Below are positions 25,109-33,854 of a stretch of 64,000 nt of DNA, one piece after another. The stretch's first letter is position 1. Every line of letters begins with the position of its first letter. The position numbers were made by a program, and so were the translations under genes. Source of the stretch: Saccharopolyspora phatthalungensis (lineage in GTDB: Bacteria; Actinomycetota; Actinomycetes; Mycobacteriales; Pseudonocardiaceae); the NCBI RefSeq assembly GCF_014203395.1, contig NZ_JACHIW010000001.1:4819501-4883500 (forward strand). Direction: 5' to 3'. A model generated the notes under the pieces. That model was given only the letters and a program-made list of their open reading frames with translations. It searched no databases and was not told the DNA's origin.

Positions 25109-26554
25109 ATGACCACGGACCAGCATTCGTTCTTCATCGACGGCAGGTGGCGCAGCCCCGCCTCCGACCGGCGCATCACCGTCATCGACGCCAGCACTGA
25201 AGAGGTGCTTGGCGGCGTGCCGGAGGGACAGGAAGCGGACATCGACGCGGCCGTCTCAGCCGCGCGACGCGCGTTCGACGACCCGACCGGTTGGTCGAAC
25301 TGGGAGCCGACCGCGCGCGCCGAAGTGATGCGCCGCCTGGCTGACGCACTCGACGCGCGCAAGGACGAGCTCACGCGCACTGTCTGCCGGGAGAACGGCA
25401 TGCCGATGGCTCTCGCCGAGGTGCTTGAGGGCGCATTGCCGTCGCTGCTGCTGCGCTACTACGCCGACCTGATCTGCGCGACGCCGAGCGAGGAGCACCG
25501 GGACGGGCTGCTGGGTCGCCCAGTGATCGTGCGCCGAGAACCGGTAGGCGTCGCGGCGGCCATCGTGCCGTGGAACGCTCCGCAGACGCTGGCGTCGCTC
25601 AAGTACGCCCCCGCGCTCGCAGCCGGTGCCACAGTGGTCCTTAAGCCATCACCGGAAGCGCCGCTCGACTCGGTGTTCTTCGCCGAGGCGCTGATCGAGG
25701 CCGGGGTGCCTGACGGCGTCATCAACATCGTGCCGGCGGGTCGCGAGGTCGGTGCCTACCTCGTGGCGCACCCCGGCATCGACAAGGTGGCGTTCACCGG
25801 CTCGACCGCTGCCGGCCGGGCCGTCGCCGAGACCTGCGGACGGCTGCTGCGACCGGCGACGCTCGAACTGGGGGGCAAGTCGGCCGCGATCGTGCTGGAG
25901 GACGCCGACCTGGACTCCGAGGCCATGCAGCAGGAGTTGTTCGCGGCCACGATGATGAACAACGGCCAGGCATGTTTCGCCAGCACCAGGGTGCTTGCAC
26001 CGCGCAGCCGGTACGCCGAGGTGGTCGATGCTGTGTCGTCGCTCGCCGAATCCCTCAAGGTCGGCGACCCTCTCGATCCGACGACGCAGGTAGGGCCGTT
26101 GGCCACCGCCCGCCAGCGTGATCGGGTGGAGGCATACATCGCGAAGGGCAAGGACGAGGGCTCCCGGCTGACCGTGGGCGGCGGTCGGCCGGGTCATCTC
26201 GACCGCGGCTGGTACGTAGAGCCGACCGTCTTCGCCGACGTGGACAACCGTCAGGTGATCGCCCAGGAGGAAATCTTCGGCCCGGTCCTCGTGATCACCC
26301 CCTACGAGGACGAGCAGGACGCGATCCGGCTGGCCAACGACTCCGACTTCGGGCTCGGCGGATCGGTGTGGACCCGCGACGCCGAGCACGGACGCGACAT
26401 CGCCCGCAGGATCCGCACCGGATCCATCGGCGTCAACCACTACATGTCCGATCCCATCGCCCCCTTCGGCGGCGTGCGGGCCAGCGGTCTCGGCCGCGAG
26501 TTCGGTCCCGAGGGGCTAGCCAACTACCAGCAGCTGAAGTCCATCTATCTCTGA
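25109..26554 (+). CDS. Aldehyde dehydrogenase, first gene of the NDMA-ADH operon
   Basis: 481 residues from ATG 25109 (GAAAG upstream); the frame extends into the regulator's sequence but earlier starts lack support. NAD site with VPWNAPQTLASLKYAPALAA and FTGSTAAGRAVAE, catalytic Glu in LELGGKSAAI, catalytic Cys in NNGQACFASTR, and EEIFGPVLVITPYED near the end. Complete and of normal length. It is followed after 61 bases by the NDMA-type alcohol dehydrogenase. The pair would oxidise an alcohol through an aldehyde to an acid. It is likely controlled by the divergent GlxA-type regulator. Confidence 0.92.
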   Translation: MTTDQHSFFIDGRWRSPASDRRITVIDASTEEVLGGVPEGQEADIDAAVSAARRAFDDPTGWSNWEPTARAEVMRRLADALDARKDELTRTVCRENGMPMALAEVLEGALPSLLLRYYADLICATPSEEHRDGLLGRPVIVRREPVGVAAAIVPWNAPQTLASLKYAPALAAGATVVLKPSPEAPLDSVFFAEALIEAGVPDGVINIVPAGREVGAYLVAHPGIDKVAFTGSTAAGRAVAETCGRLLRPATLELGGKSAAIVLEDADLDSEAMQQELFAATMMNNGQACFASTRVLAPRSRYAEVVDAVSSLAESLKVGDPLDPTTQVGPLATARQRDRVEAYIAKGKDEGSRLTVGGGRPGHLDRGWYVEPTVFADVDNRQVIAQEEIFGPVLVITPYEDEQDAIRLANDSDFGLGGSVWTRDAEHGRDIARRIRTGSIGVNHYMSDPIAPFGGVRASGLGREFGPEGLANYQQLKSIYL

Positions 26555-26615
26555 CCCACCCGAGCCCAGTACTGCCGTCTATCCAGTGCCGCCGTCTATT
26601 CAATGAGGAGTCGAC

Positions 26616-27725
26616 GTGAAGACCCGTGCCGCGATTTGTTGGGAACAAAATACTGAGTGGACGGTCGAGGAGATCGACCTCGATCCACCGCAATCGGGAG
26701 AGGTACTGGTGCGGATGGGAGGGTCCGGCCTCTGCCGCTCCGACGAGCACATCCTGCGCGGCGATCTGCCGTTTCCGTTGCCGATGATCGGGGGCCACGA
26801 GGGCGCCGGCGTCGTCGAGGAGGTCGGACCGGGTGTGCGCGGGCTCGAACCGGGCGACCACGTCGTCTTCGGATTCATCGCCGCATGCGGCCGATGCCCG
26901 GCATGCTCGACCGGCCATCAGAACCTGTGCGACCTGGGCATGTACATGCCCGAGGGCTGGCAGGTCAGCGACCACACCGCTCGGCATCACGCGCGGGGAC
27001 AAGATCTGCGAACGACCTGCATGCTGGGAACGTTTGCCGAGCACTCCGTGGTGAACGAGGCCAACTGCATCAAGATCGAACAGGACGTGCCGCTCGACCG
27101 TGCCTGCCTTCTCGGTTGCGGCGTCGTGACGGGATGGGGATCGGCCGTCAACGCCGGCGAGGTGCGCGCCGGAGACACCGTCGTCGTCATCGGAATAGGC
27201 GGCATCGGCATCAATGCCGTCCAAGGGGCGGCCCTGGCCGGGGCCGAGCGCATCCTGGCCGTCGATCCCGTCCAGTACAAGCGGGATCGCGCACCCGAGT
27301 TCGGCGCGACCCACGTGGCCCACGACACCGATGAGGGTTTTGCCCTGCTGCAGGAGCTCACCCGCGGCCGACTCGCGGACGTCGTGATCAATACCAAAGA
27401 CCTGGGCACGGGATCGGACATCGGCGACGCGCTACGGCTGTGCGGCAAGCGCGGCCGTGTCGTCGTCACCAACGTGCACAACGCCGAGGAGTCGACGGTC
27501 TCGATGAACCCCCTCGACCTGACGCTGATGGAAAAGCAGGTGCGTGGAGCCCTGTTCGGCTCGGCCAACCCGCGCGTCGACATCCCGCGCCTGCTGGATC
27601 TCTACCGCAACGACAAGCTCAAGCTCGACGAACTGATCACGCACCGGTACAAGCTCAACGAGGTGAACGATGGCTATGAGGACATGCGGCAGGGCAGGAT
27701 TCTGCGCGGCGTCATCACCTTCTGA
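26616..27725 (+). CDS. NDMA-dependent (mycofactocin-type) Zn alcohol dehydrogenase
   Basis: 369 residues from GTG 26616 with GAGGAG at 5-base spacing. Catalytic Zn ligands lie in SGLCRSDEHI and MIGGHEGAGVV; the structural Zn loop CGRCPACSTGHQNLC is intact; the Rossmann fold has VIGIGGIGINAVQGAA. The WQVSDHTARHHARGQDLRTT insert and the CMLGTFAEHSVVNE block match the group of actinobacterial alcohol dehydrogenases that hold NAD tightly and need NDMA in vitro. In that group, redox recycling depends on the peptide-derived cofactor mycofactocin (established for related enzymes, not shown here). No mycofactocin genes are in the window. The substrate is unknown. Confidence 0.85.
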   Translation: MKTRAAICWEQNTEWTVEEIDLDPPQSGEVLVRMGGSGLCRSDEHILRGDLPFPLPMIGGHEGAGVVEEVGPGVRGLEPGDHVVFGFIAACGRCPACSTGHQNLCDLGMYMPEGWQVSDHTARHHARGQDLRTTCMLGTFAEHSVVNEANCIKIEQDVPLDRACLLGCGVVTGWGSAVNAGEVRAGDTVVVIGIGGIGINAVQGAALAGAERILAVDPVQYKRDRAPEFGATHVAHDTDEGFALLQELTRGRLADVVINTKDLGTGSDIGDALRLCGKRGRVVVTNVHNAEESTVSMNPLDLTLMEKQVRGALFGSANPRVDIPRLLDLYRNDKLKLDELITHRYKLNEVNDGYEDMRQGRILRGVITF

Positions 27726-27776
27726 CCACCGCAGCGCGCACCTGACCCGTCGTCTCCGTCGCCCTCGGCGGATCCG

Positions 27777-29033
27777 ATGATTCCGCGCGCGCTGAGACAA
27801 CTCGCCGGAGATTCCGCGTCCGGCGCCCCGGTGGTCGTCGAGGGCGGCTCGCCAGGGCATGTACGGGTCGAGTCGACCGACCTGATCAACATGGCGTCGA
27901 ACGATTATCTGGGTCTCGCGCGGCACCCACGGGTGGTCGCGGCGGCCGGCGACGCGATACGGCGGTGGGGCCTGGGCACCGCGTCGACGCGGCCCCTGTC
28001 CGGCACGACCGGCCTGCATCGCCGGCTCGAACAGCGGCTCGCCGACTGGAGCGGGACCGACGACGCGGTGCTGTTCGGGTCCTGCTGGACCGCGAACGCC
28101 GCAGTCTTCGAGATGCTGGCCGAACTGTCGAACCGAGTCGGTGCGACCCTCGCCGTATTCTCCGATCAGCTCAACCACGCGAGCATCATCGACGCGATCC
28201 GGGCGCAGCGGGCGACCCTGTCGCACTTGAGCCGATACGAACGGGGCTCGGAAGCGTCCTTACGGGACGGACTCGCCGGGCAGCCCGCGACCGCCGTGAA
28301 GGTCATCGTGACCGACGGGGTCTTCAGCATGGAAGGTGACCAGGCCGACCTGGCGACGCTCGTCAAGCTGGCGGACGAACACGATGCCCTGCTGGTGGTC
28401 GACGACTCCCACGGCCTCGGGGTCGTCGGAACCACGGGCCGGGGCACGGCCGAAGCTCAAGGTGTCCTGTGCAGTGTCGACGTCGTAACCGGGACCCTCG
28501 GCAAGGCGCTGGGCGGCGCTTCGGGCGGATTTGTCGCGACCACGTCCGATCTGTCGGCGTGGCTGCGCACCGGCTCCCGACCGTTCGTCTTCTCCAACAA
28601 CCCTTCGGTTCCCGTCGTCGCCGGTGCTCTAGCGGCCCTCGACATCCTTAGCGACGACTCCGAGCCCCTGGCCACCCTGCGCAGCCGCACCGACCAACTG
28701 CGGCGCGGTGTCGCTGGCCTCGGGCTGCCGAGCGTGTCCGGAGACCATCCGATCGTGCCGGTGATCATCGGCGACGACGACGCTGCGCGCGAGGTGAGCC
28801 GGTCGTTGCGACGGCTCGGCGTGTTCGCGACCGCGCTCACCTTCCCGATCGTGGCCCGCGGTGCGGCGCGGCTGCGTCTGCAGGCGTCGGCCGCGCACAC
28901 GGTCGAGGACATCGACCGTGTCCTCGATGCGCTCGACCGCGCGTGTGCGCAGCGGGGGATGCTGCCCGCCCGCGCGCGAAATTCGGCTCCGGCCGACGCG
29001 TCGAGCAGGTTCGATGACGGGAGCGGCTCTTGA
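27777..29033 (+). CDS. Alpha-oxoamine synthase-like PLP enzyme (AONS/KBL family)
   Basis: 418 residues. The fold-type I aminotransferase features of BioF/KBL are clear: NMASNDYLGLARHPRVV, GLGTASTRPLSGTTGLHRRL, the DDSHGLGVVGTTGRG loop contacting PLP, and the Schiff-base Lys in TGTLGKALGGASGGF. Family members condense an acyl-CoA with an amino acid and lose CO2, making 8-amino-7-oxononanoate, 2-amino-3-oxobutyrate or sphingoid precursors. The lack of other biotin genes argues against BioF. Its tail after about residue 395 is low complexity. The stop overlaps the next gene's TTG start. Confidence 0.88.
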   Translation: MIPRALRQLAGDSASGAPVVVEGGSPGHVRVESTDLINMASNDYLGLARHPRVVAAAGDAIRRWGLGTASTRPLSGTTGLHRRLEQRLADWSGTDDAVLFGSCWTANAAVFEMLAELSNRVGATLAVFSDQLNHASIIDAIRAQRATLSHLSRYERGSEASLRDGLAGQPATAVKVIVTDGVFSMEGDQADLATLVKLADEHDALLVVDDSHGLGVVGTTGRGTAEAQGVLCSVDVVTGTLGKALGGASGGFVATTSDLSAWLRTGSRPFVFSNNPSVPVVAGALAALDILSDDSEPLATLRSRTDQLRRGVAGLGLPSVSGDHPIVPVIIGDDDAAREVSRSLRRLGVFATALTFPIVARGAARLRLQASAAHTVEDIDRVLDALDRACAQRGMLPARARNSAPADASSRFDDGSGS

Positions 29034-29866
29034 GACCGGTGTCGACGGCCTGGCCGGACCAGAGCTCAGTCGCCGTCATGATCACGGTCGCCTACGAGCA
29101 GTGGTCCCGTCATCATTGGCCGGTCTACGCCCCGATGGCGACGTCGTGGCCGCTACCGCCCGGCACCCTGGATCTGCACAGCATGTCGTGGGCCGACTAC
29201 GGCACGACGACCGGCGTGTGGCGACTCCTGGACATCCTCGCCGAGCGCGGAATCCGGGCCACCTGGCCGACGAACGCGCTGGCCGTCGAGCGGGCACCGG
29301 AGGCCGTCCGTTCCATTTGCGCCGCCGGCCACGAGATCGCCGGGCACTCGCTGGCCCAGGACGTCATGGTGTCATCGCTCGACCGGGACGCGGAACTGCA
29401 GAACATCCGGCGCTGCACGGCGGCGTTCGAAGAACTCACCGGAGTCCGGCCCCGGGGCTGGCTCAGCCCGCGCGCCACGGCCTCACCACGAACGGCAGAG
29501 CTGCTGGCGCAGTGCGGATACGTGTGGTGGAGCGACCACAACGACCACGACTTGCCGCAGGTTGTGAACACAGCAAGCGGATCGCTCGTCGCGATCATGC
29601 ACAGCGACGTGACGGACGTGCGGGCGGCCTCGGCCGGGCCGCGAGGCGTTCGCGACATCTACTGCGACACGTTCGACTACCTGCTGTCCACCGGACGACC
29701 AGAGGTGCTGAACGTCACCGTCCACGCGCATGTGAGCGGGCGGCCGGCGATGGCCGCAGCCTTCGAGCAGATCCTCGACCACATCCAATCCGCGGGCTCC
29801 GCCGTGTGGATCGCGACCCACGCCGAGATCGCGTCCTGGATTCTCGAACAGCACAAGCCGTCGTAG
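29030..29866 (+). CDS. Polysaccharide-deacetylase/NodB-like protein
   Basis: 278 residues from TTG 29030, which overlaps the preceding stop (TTGA) and has GGGAG at 6-base spacing; GTG 29039 is the alternative. The NodB homology region is recognisable: GVWRLLDILAERGIRATWPT, then EIAGHSLAQDVMVS (motif 2), and RGWLSPRATASPRTAELLAQ (motif 3). It resembles the PuuE/HpdA-like cytoplasmic subset (amide hydrolysis of purine- or imide-type compounds) more than a secreted chitin deacetylase, and no signal peptide is seen. A role in hydrolysing an amide or imide in this pathway is inference. Confidence 0.78.
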   Translation: MRPVSTAWPDQSSVAVMITVAYEQWSRHHWPVYAPMATSWPLPPGTLDLHSMSWADYGTTTGVWRLLDILAERGIRATWPTNALAVERAPEAVRSICAAGHEIAGHSLAQDVMVSSLDRDAELQNIRRCTAAFEELTGVRPRGWLSPRATASPRTAELLAQCGYVWWSDHNDHDLPQVVNTASGSLVAIMHSDVTDVRAASAGPRGVRDIYCDTFDYLLSTGRPEVLNVTVHAHVSGRPAMAAAFEQILDHIQSAGSAVWIATHAEIASWILEQHKPS

Positions 29867-29916
29867 CAATTTCCGACCCAAACAACGGCAAACCCCACAA
29901 GATCAAGGAGCAATGC

Positions 29917-30939
29917 ATGAGCACTGTGCTGGTGATCGGCGGCACCGGAGCGATGGGGACCCCCGTCGTCCGTCGCCTCCTCGCCGAACCGCGCACAACG
30001 GTTTCCGTGCTGACGCGGGACCCATCGTCGGATCGGGCGACGGCCCTGCGCACGGCCAGTCGAGGACGGGTGGAGCTCGTTCAGGGTGATTTGGCGGACC
30101 CGGCGTCGGTCGAGAATGCGATGAAAGGCGTCGATGGCGTCTTCTGCAACACTGACTTCTTCGCCACGATGTCGCCGGCGCGGGAGTACGAGCAAGGTCT
30201 CAATGCGCTGCAGGCCGCCGAGAAAGCAGGCGTCGCGCGGTTCGTGTGGTCCTCGCTGGACTACGCCGGGGTGCTGACCGACGGCCGGATCCCCGTGCCA
30301 CACTACGACGCCAAGGCGGCCGTGGCGGCCCACATCGCGCTTCGGCAATCCGAGGAGGCGATGCGCAAGAACAGCGACGGCTGGTACTCGACGAGCGTCG
30401 CGGTGCTGGTGACCGCGCCGTACTTCGAGAACTTCCAATTCCGGATGGCACCGGAAAGGGGACGGCTGCCCGACGGTCGGGAGGGCCTGACGTTCGCCGT
30501 GCCGCTCGGCGCTGGCCGGTACCCGCTCATCGGACTCGACGACATCGCATTCTTCGCGAGCCTCATGCTCGAGGACTGGCAGCAGTGGCGCGGCCGGACG
30601 TTGCGGGTGGTGGCCGACAGTCTCACTGGCGAGCAGATCGCCGCCACCTTCGAGCGCGTTACCGGTATCCCCAGCATCTACCGCCCGGTGCCGCTCGACG
30701 ACGTGCGCGCGGCCATGCCCGATATCGGTCACGACCTGGCGGCGATGTTCGAGTTCTTCCAGGACTACAACGTGTTCGACCGGGCCCGGGACGTCGCCTA
30801 CCTGCGTCGCCTTCATCCGCAGTTGATGTCATTCGAGAACTGGGTCCGCGCGTCCGGCTGGGACGGCACCGTCCACGAGGTGCAGGCCCGGCCGGTCCAG
30901 GTCGGTGGCCGCGACGATCCCGCGCGCCACGAAGGCTGA
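29917..30939 (+). CDS. NmrA-like NAD(P)-binding protein
   Basis: 340 residues from ATG 29917 with AAGGAG at 6-base spacing (an out-of-frame ATG lies four bases earlier). The N-terminal Rossmann motif VLVIGGTGAMGTPVVRRLL and the LVQGDLADPASVENAMKGVDGVFC block identify the NmrA/atypical SDR group. FVWSSLDYAGVL replaces the usual YxxxK active site, so it may be a sensor or a reductase acting on a bulky substrate (isoflavone-reductase-like). It is the last gene of the operon and is followed by a strong hairpin. Confidence 0.85.
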   Translation: MSTVLVIGGTGAMGTPVVRRLLAEPRTTVSVLTRDPSSDRATALRTASRGRVELVQGDLADPASVENAMKGVDGVFCNTDFFATMSPAREYEQGLNALQAAEKAGVARFVWSSLDYAGVLTDGRIPVPHYDAKAAVAAHIALRQSEEAMRKNSDGWYSTSVAVLVTAPYFENFQFRMAPERGRLPDGREGLTFAVPLGAGRYPLIGLDDIAFFASLMLEDWQQWRGRTLRVVADSLTGEQIAATFERVTGIPSIYRPVPLDDVRAAMPDIGHDLAAMFEFFQDYNVFDRARDVAYLRRLHPQLMSFENWVRASGWDGTVHEVQARPVQVGGRDDPARHEG

Positions 30940-30986
30940 GCGTACGCAGCGACACGCCCCCATCCGCTCCTGGGCCAACGCCTGGT

Positions 30987-31029
30987 CGTCCGCGACGGAC
31001 CGGCGCTGCGGCCGGTGCCGTCGCGGACG
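30987..31029. terminator. Strong hairpin between convergent genes
   Basis: CGTCCGCGACGG (30987-30998) is an exact inverted repeat of CCGTCGCGGACG (31018-31029), and ACCGGC / GCCGGT extends the stem to about 18 pairs with one bulge around a 6-base loop. It sits between the NmrA-like gene and the convergent deaminase gene and can serve both. Nothing else is recognisable in 30940-31282. Confidence 0.6.
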
Positions 31030-31282
31030 AGTTCGGTGGCTGATGCCGAGGACGTAGTCAAGGTCAGGTGGTGACGGCCAGAACCTCGTGGGTCCGGTTT
31101 GGACGAAAGGGCCCGGAGCGGGTTCAAAGGCGAACGGATCCGCGATCCGGGCCCGGGCGTCGGCGGGGCGGGGTGGCGGTGGAAGTGCTGTTCTGGGTGC
31201 GCCGATATGGAGGCATCGGGGTCGGCGGCCAGCTGGTAGCGAAGCGCCATGGGCATGCGGGTGCTATGTCCACTGTAGACAG

Positions 31283-32920
31283 CTACCTGGCGGGCGCCAG
31301 GGTTCGGTCGTCGTGGGACAGGGTTGCGTGGGGCGCGGCCTTTCGGTCGATCTCGTACTGCCATTGCAGGGTCGCCTTGGTACTCGCGTGCAGCCGGTCG
31401 CGGCACGCGGGGTCCAGCTGGTCCCAGGTGGTGCCGAGGGGGATGGCGCGGCAGATGTCGATGACGTTGTTCTGCTGGTAGTTGTCCGGGACGATCCAGA
31501 GGTTCTCGCCTTCGACGAAGGCGTGGTCGAGCGAGGCGCGGGACAGGGTCACGAGCTGTTCATTGGTGAGGCTTTGGGTGGCGATGGCGAACTGGTACTC
31601 GCTGGCCAGGGTGCTGTTGGTGATGCCGGGGTCGTCCGAGGACAACGTTACGGGCACCCGGTCGGCCATGTCGTTGAGCCAGCGTTGCAACGGATGGTCA
31701 CGGCCGGTGACGCGAAGAATTCCGTCGTTGCTGCTCAACGGTACTTCGACGAGGATATGTCTCTCGCGCATCGTGGCGGCCAGGCCTTCCGGGTCGGCTT
31801 CGGAGAAGAAATCGACGCCGTGGCCGATGCGTTTGACCCCCGCCTCCACCGCTGCGCGGACGTGGAAGGACAACGGGTCCTCCGGGGGCGGGTCCTGCCG
31901 CATGTACCGCTGGACTTGGTTGAGGCGGTAGACGAGTTCGCCGGCGTGAAGGCTGAATTTGGCGTTGAGCAGTTTGTTGGTCAGGAATCCGACCATGGCC
32001 ATGTGCAGGCGGTAGTCCCTCAGCGCGGTCGGGTCGTCCTCGGGTTGGACGAGGTTGACGCCAACCACCTTGGTACTGGCGTCGCTGGCCAGGAGGACGC
32101 CGAGGATGAGTTGGGCGAACACCAACTTCGGCGTGTCGGTGCGCCGGGCCTGGAAGTCGAAGCGGATCACCACGCGGCATGCCGGGGTGGGATTGGCCTC
32201 GTTGCAGTTGAGGTGATTCGGGCTACGGTAGCCGACATACTTGCTCTGGTATTCGGCGGCGGCTGCGTCGACGATACCGGTGAACCCGTCGGCCTGGGTG
32301 AGTTGGTCGTAGAACTCGCCGAGGTTGTCCGGGTTGGGGTCCGGCAGGGGCGTGTTGGCGACGAAGCGCCGAAGTTGACTGGACTGGGCGCCCAGCAGGG
32401 TTTCGATGTAACTGACATGTTCAATGGCGGCGGTGCGGGCGACCTCGGCGAGGATGTCCTGGTCGCGGCCGGCGATGGCCGCGTCGTAGCGGCCGAACGT
32501 GCCGAAGAAGTGGTCGTGGCCGGGGTTGGGATCGCCGTCGGGCGGGAACTGGAAGTCTCGCATGGACCACTGCCGCAGGAGATTAGGCCGGTCCTGCCCG
32601 GTGATCGGGCGGGTGGCTCCGGGACACTGGTCATCCACCCGGTTTCGGGCGGTCCAGGTCGCCTCATCGAGGCAAAGTCCGTCCATGATCGCCCAGGTGA
32701 TGATCGTGTTTGTGTTCACCGCTCCGTGCAGGTGGTGATGAATGTCCCCGCCCAAGGGCTGCATGGCCCGTGCCGTGGGCGGCTGGTCGTGGGCCACGGC
32801 CGGGGCGGTGGGAGCGAGCAGGGGGAACAGCGTGGCGGCGACCACGACCGCGCGGCCCGCTCGCCCGAGGCGATGCCGCCGAGGCCCTCCCTGCGTCGTC
32901 TCCGATCGTCGGGTTCGCAT
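31283..32920 (-). CDS. Secreted adenosine deaminase-like enzyme
   Basis: 545 residues from ATG 32920 (GTG 32929 in frame is possible; neither has a good ribosome site). A Sec signal peptide with an RR-rich start ends near APAVAHDQ. The metal-dependent deaminase motifs are complete: DIHHHLHGAVN (first two His), LHAGELVYR, GVKRIGHGVDFF and VTLSSDDPGITN, matching the ADA/ADGF family. It is longer than cytosolic ADA (about 340 aa) because of insertions around residues 80-220. An extracellular enzyme scavenging nucleosides is the likely role; secreted ADA-like proteins are known in actinomycetes. The C-terminal ending is polar. Confidence 0.85.
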   Translation of the reverse strand: MRTRRSETTQGGPRRHRLGRAGRAVVVAATLFPLLAPTAPAVAHDQPPTARAMQPLGGDIHHHLHGAVNTNTIITWAIMDGLCLDEATWTARNRVDDQCPGATRPITGQDRPNLLRQWSMRDFQFPPDGDPNPGHDHFFGTFGRYDAAIAGRDQDILAEVARTAAIEHVSYIETLLGAQSSQLRRFVANTPLPDPNPDNLGEFYDQLTQADGFTGIVDAAAAEYQSKYVGYRSPNHLNCNEANPTPACRVVIRFDFQARRTDTPKLVFAQLILGVLLASDASTKVVGVNLVQPEDDPTALRDYRLHMAMVGFLTNKLLNAKFSLHAGELVYRLNQVQRYMRQDPPPEDPLSFHVRAAVEAGVKRIGHGVDFFSEADPEGLAATMRERHILVEVPLSSNDGILRVTGRDHPLQRWLNDMADRVPVTLSSDDPGITNSTLASEYQFAIATQSLTNEQLVTLSRASLDHAFVEGENLWIVPDNYQQNNVIDICRAIPLGTTWDQLDPACRDRLHASTKATLQWQYEIDRKAAPHATLSHDDRTLAPAR

Positions 32921-33401
32921 AGCGGTCACGGGTCTGCGCCAGCGACCACAACGGGATTCCAGTCGCCTGGGCTGGAGCCGGGCATTGGCACTCCTGTCCT
33001 CTGCCGACTGCTGAGAGTTACGTGGAGATCAGAATGGTAGCCAACAACAATTCGAATTGAATTCACAGATTGTGGTTGGCTTGGGAATCGGCCTACGGTG
33101 TGTGACCTCCATACCGTTGCTTCCCAACACGCGAGTGACGCCTGTCTGAGGGGCGTGGTGGTCGGGGTGGCGCCCGGCTGCCTCGTCCGGGATGGTGCCA
33201 CCACCTTTCCGGGCGCCGACGCTAACGCCACGAGACGTCCACCGGTATGCCTTGGTCCCCCGTCCTGGTAGGGACGCACCCAGATCGGCCACGTCCTCGC
33301 CACTGCGCAGCGCGACTCGGCAGTGTCACGCGATCGTCCGGGATCCAGCGGCCGGAACCTGATCGAGGGAAACGGGAAATAGCCGATCGGCTGTCAGACC
33401 A

Positions 33402-33593
33402 TCAGGGGCGGACCTGTTTGCGGAGATCATCGTGCAGCGTGGCGACGTTGACGTAGACGTCCGGAAAACCGGTGGCACACCAAGCCGCTCCCCGTAACGC
33501 CATCAGCGTCGTCCCTGCGATCAACGGCGCCCCGAATACCTAGGACACTTTCCTGCCCTTGCACGCCGACGGAGCACAACATCGCGCAGGTCG
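33402..33593 (-). pseudogene. C-terminal remnant of a trypsin-like serine protease
   Basis: On the minus strand, CAMLCSVGVQGQESVLGIRG corresponds to the MLCAG..GQDSCQGDSGG block around the catalytic Ser, with the Ser-containing GDSGG degraded. After a frameshift, GAPLIAGTTLMALRGAAWCA continues as TGFPDVYVNVATLHDDLRKQ, matching the PLxxxG..VSWG.GCA..G.PGVYxxV end of chymotrypsin-fold proteases. A stop follows at 33402-33404. The N-terminal His and Asp blocks were not found. It is a dead fragment; the other bases in 32921-33854 hold no gene that I can support. Confidence 0.6.
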
Positions 33594-33854
33594 AACGCGA
33601 TCCCGGTGTTGTAGGCATTCGCACTCCGACAACCGGCTTTATGCACACCGCTCGCCAAACGATCAGGGTGACAACCGTTCGAGTGCTTCTTGTTGACCAT
33701 GGACACGCGAGGTCGACAAACTCTTGGTAAGAACTTATGAAACGACCTTACGAAAACTTCAGATGCCGCACATTCGCTAGTAGCCGCAATGTGTGGCCAC
33801 TTGCCCAAAGTATCCCGGCAGAGCCTTACGTCTCATCACGGATTAGGAGTCGAT

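Noticed and set aside
28861..30939. A single 692-codon frame joining the NodB-like region to the NmrA-like gene
   Set aside because: Its first 350 codons are out of frame with the alpha-oxoamine synthase and deacetylase-like genes; the NmrA protein starts at ATG 29917 behind AAGGAG.
31088..33040. A plus-strand open frame of 650 codons opposite the deaminase gene
   Set aside because: The minus strand encodes a complete adenosine deaminase with signal peptide and metal motifs; the plus frame has no domain and no start signal.
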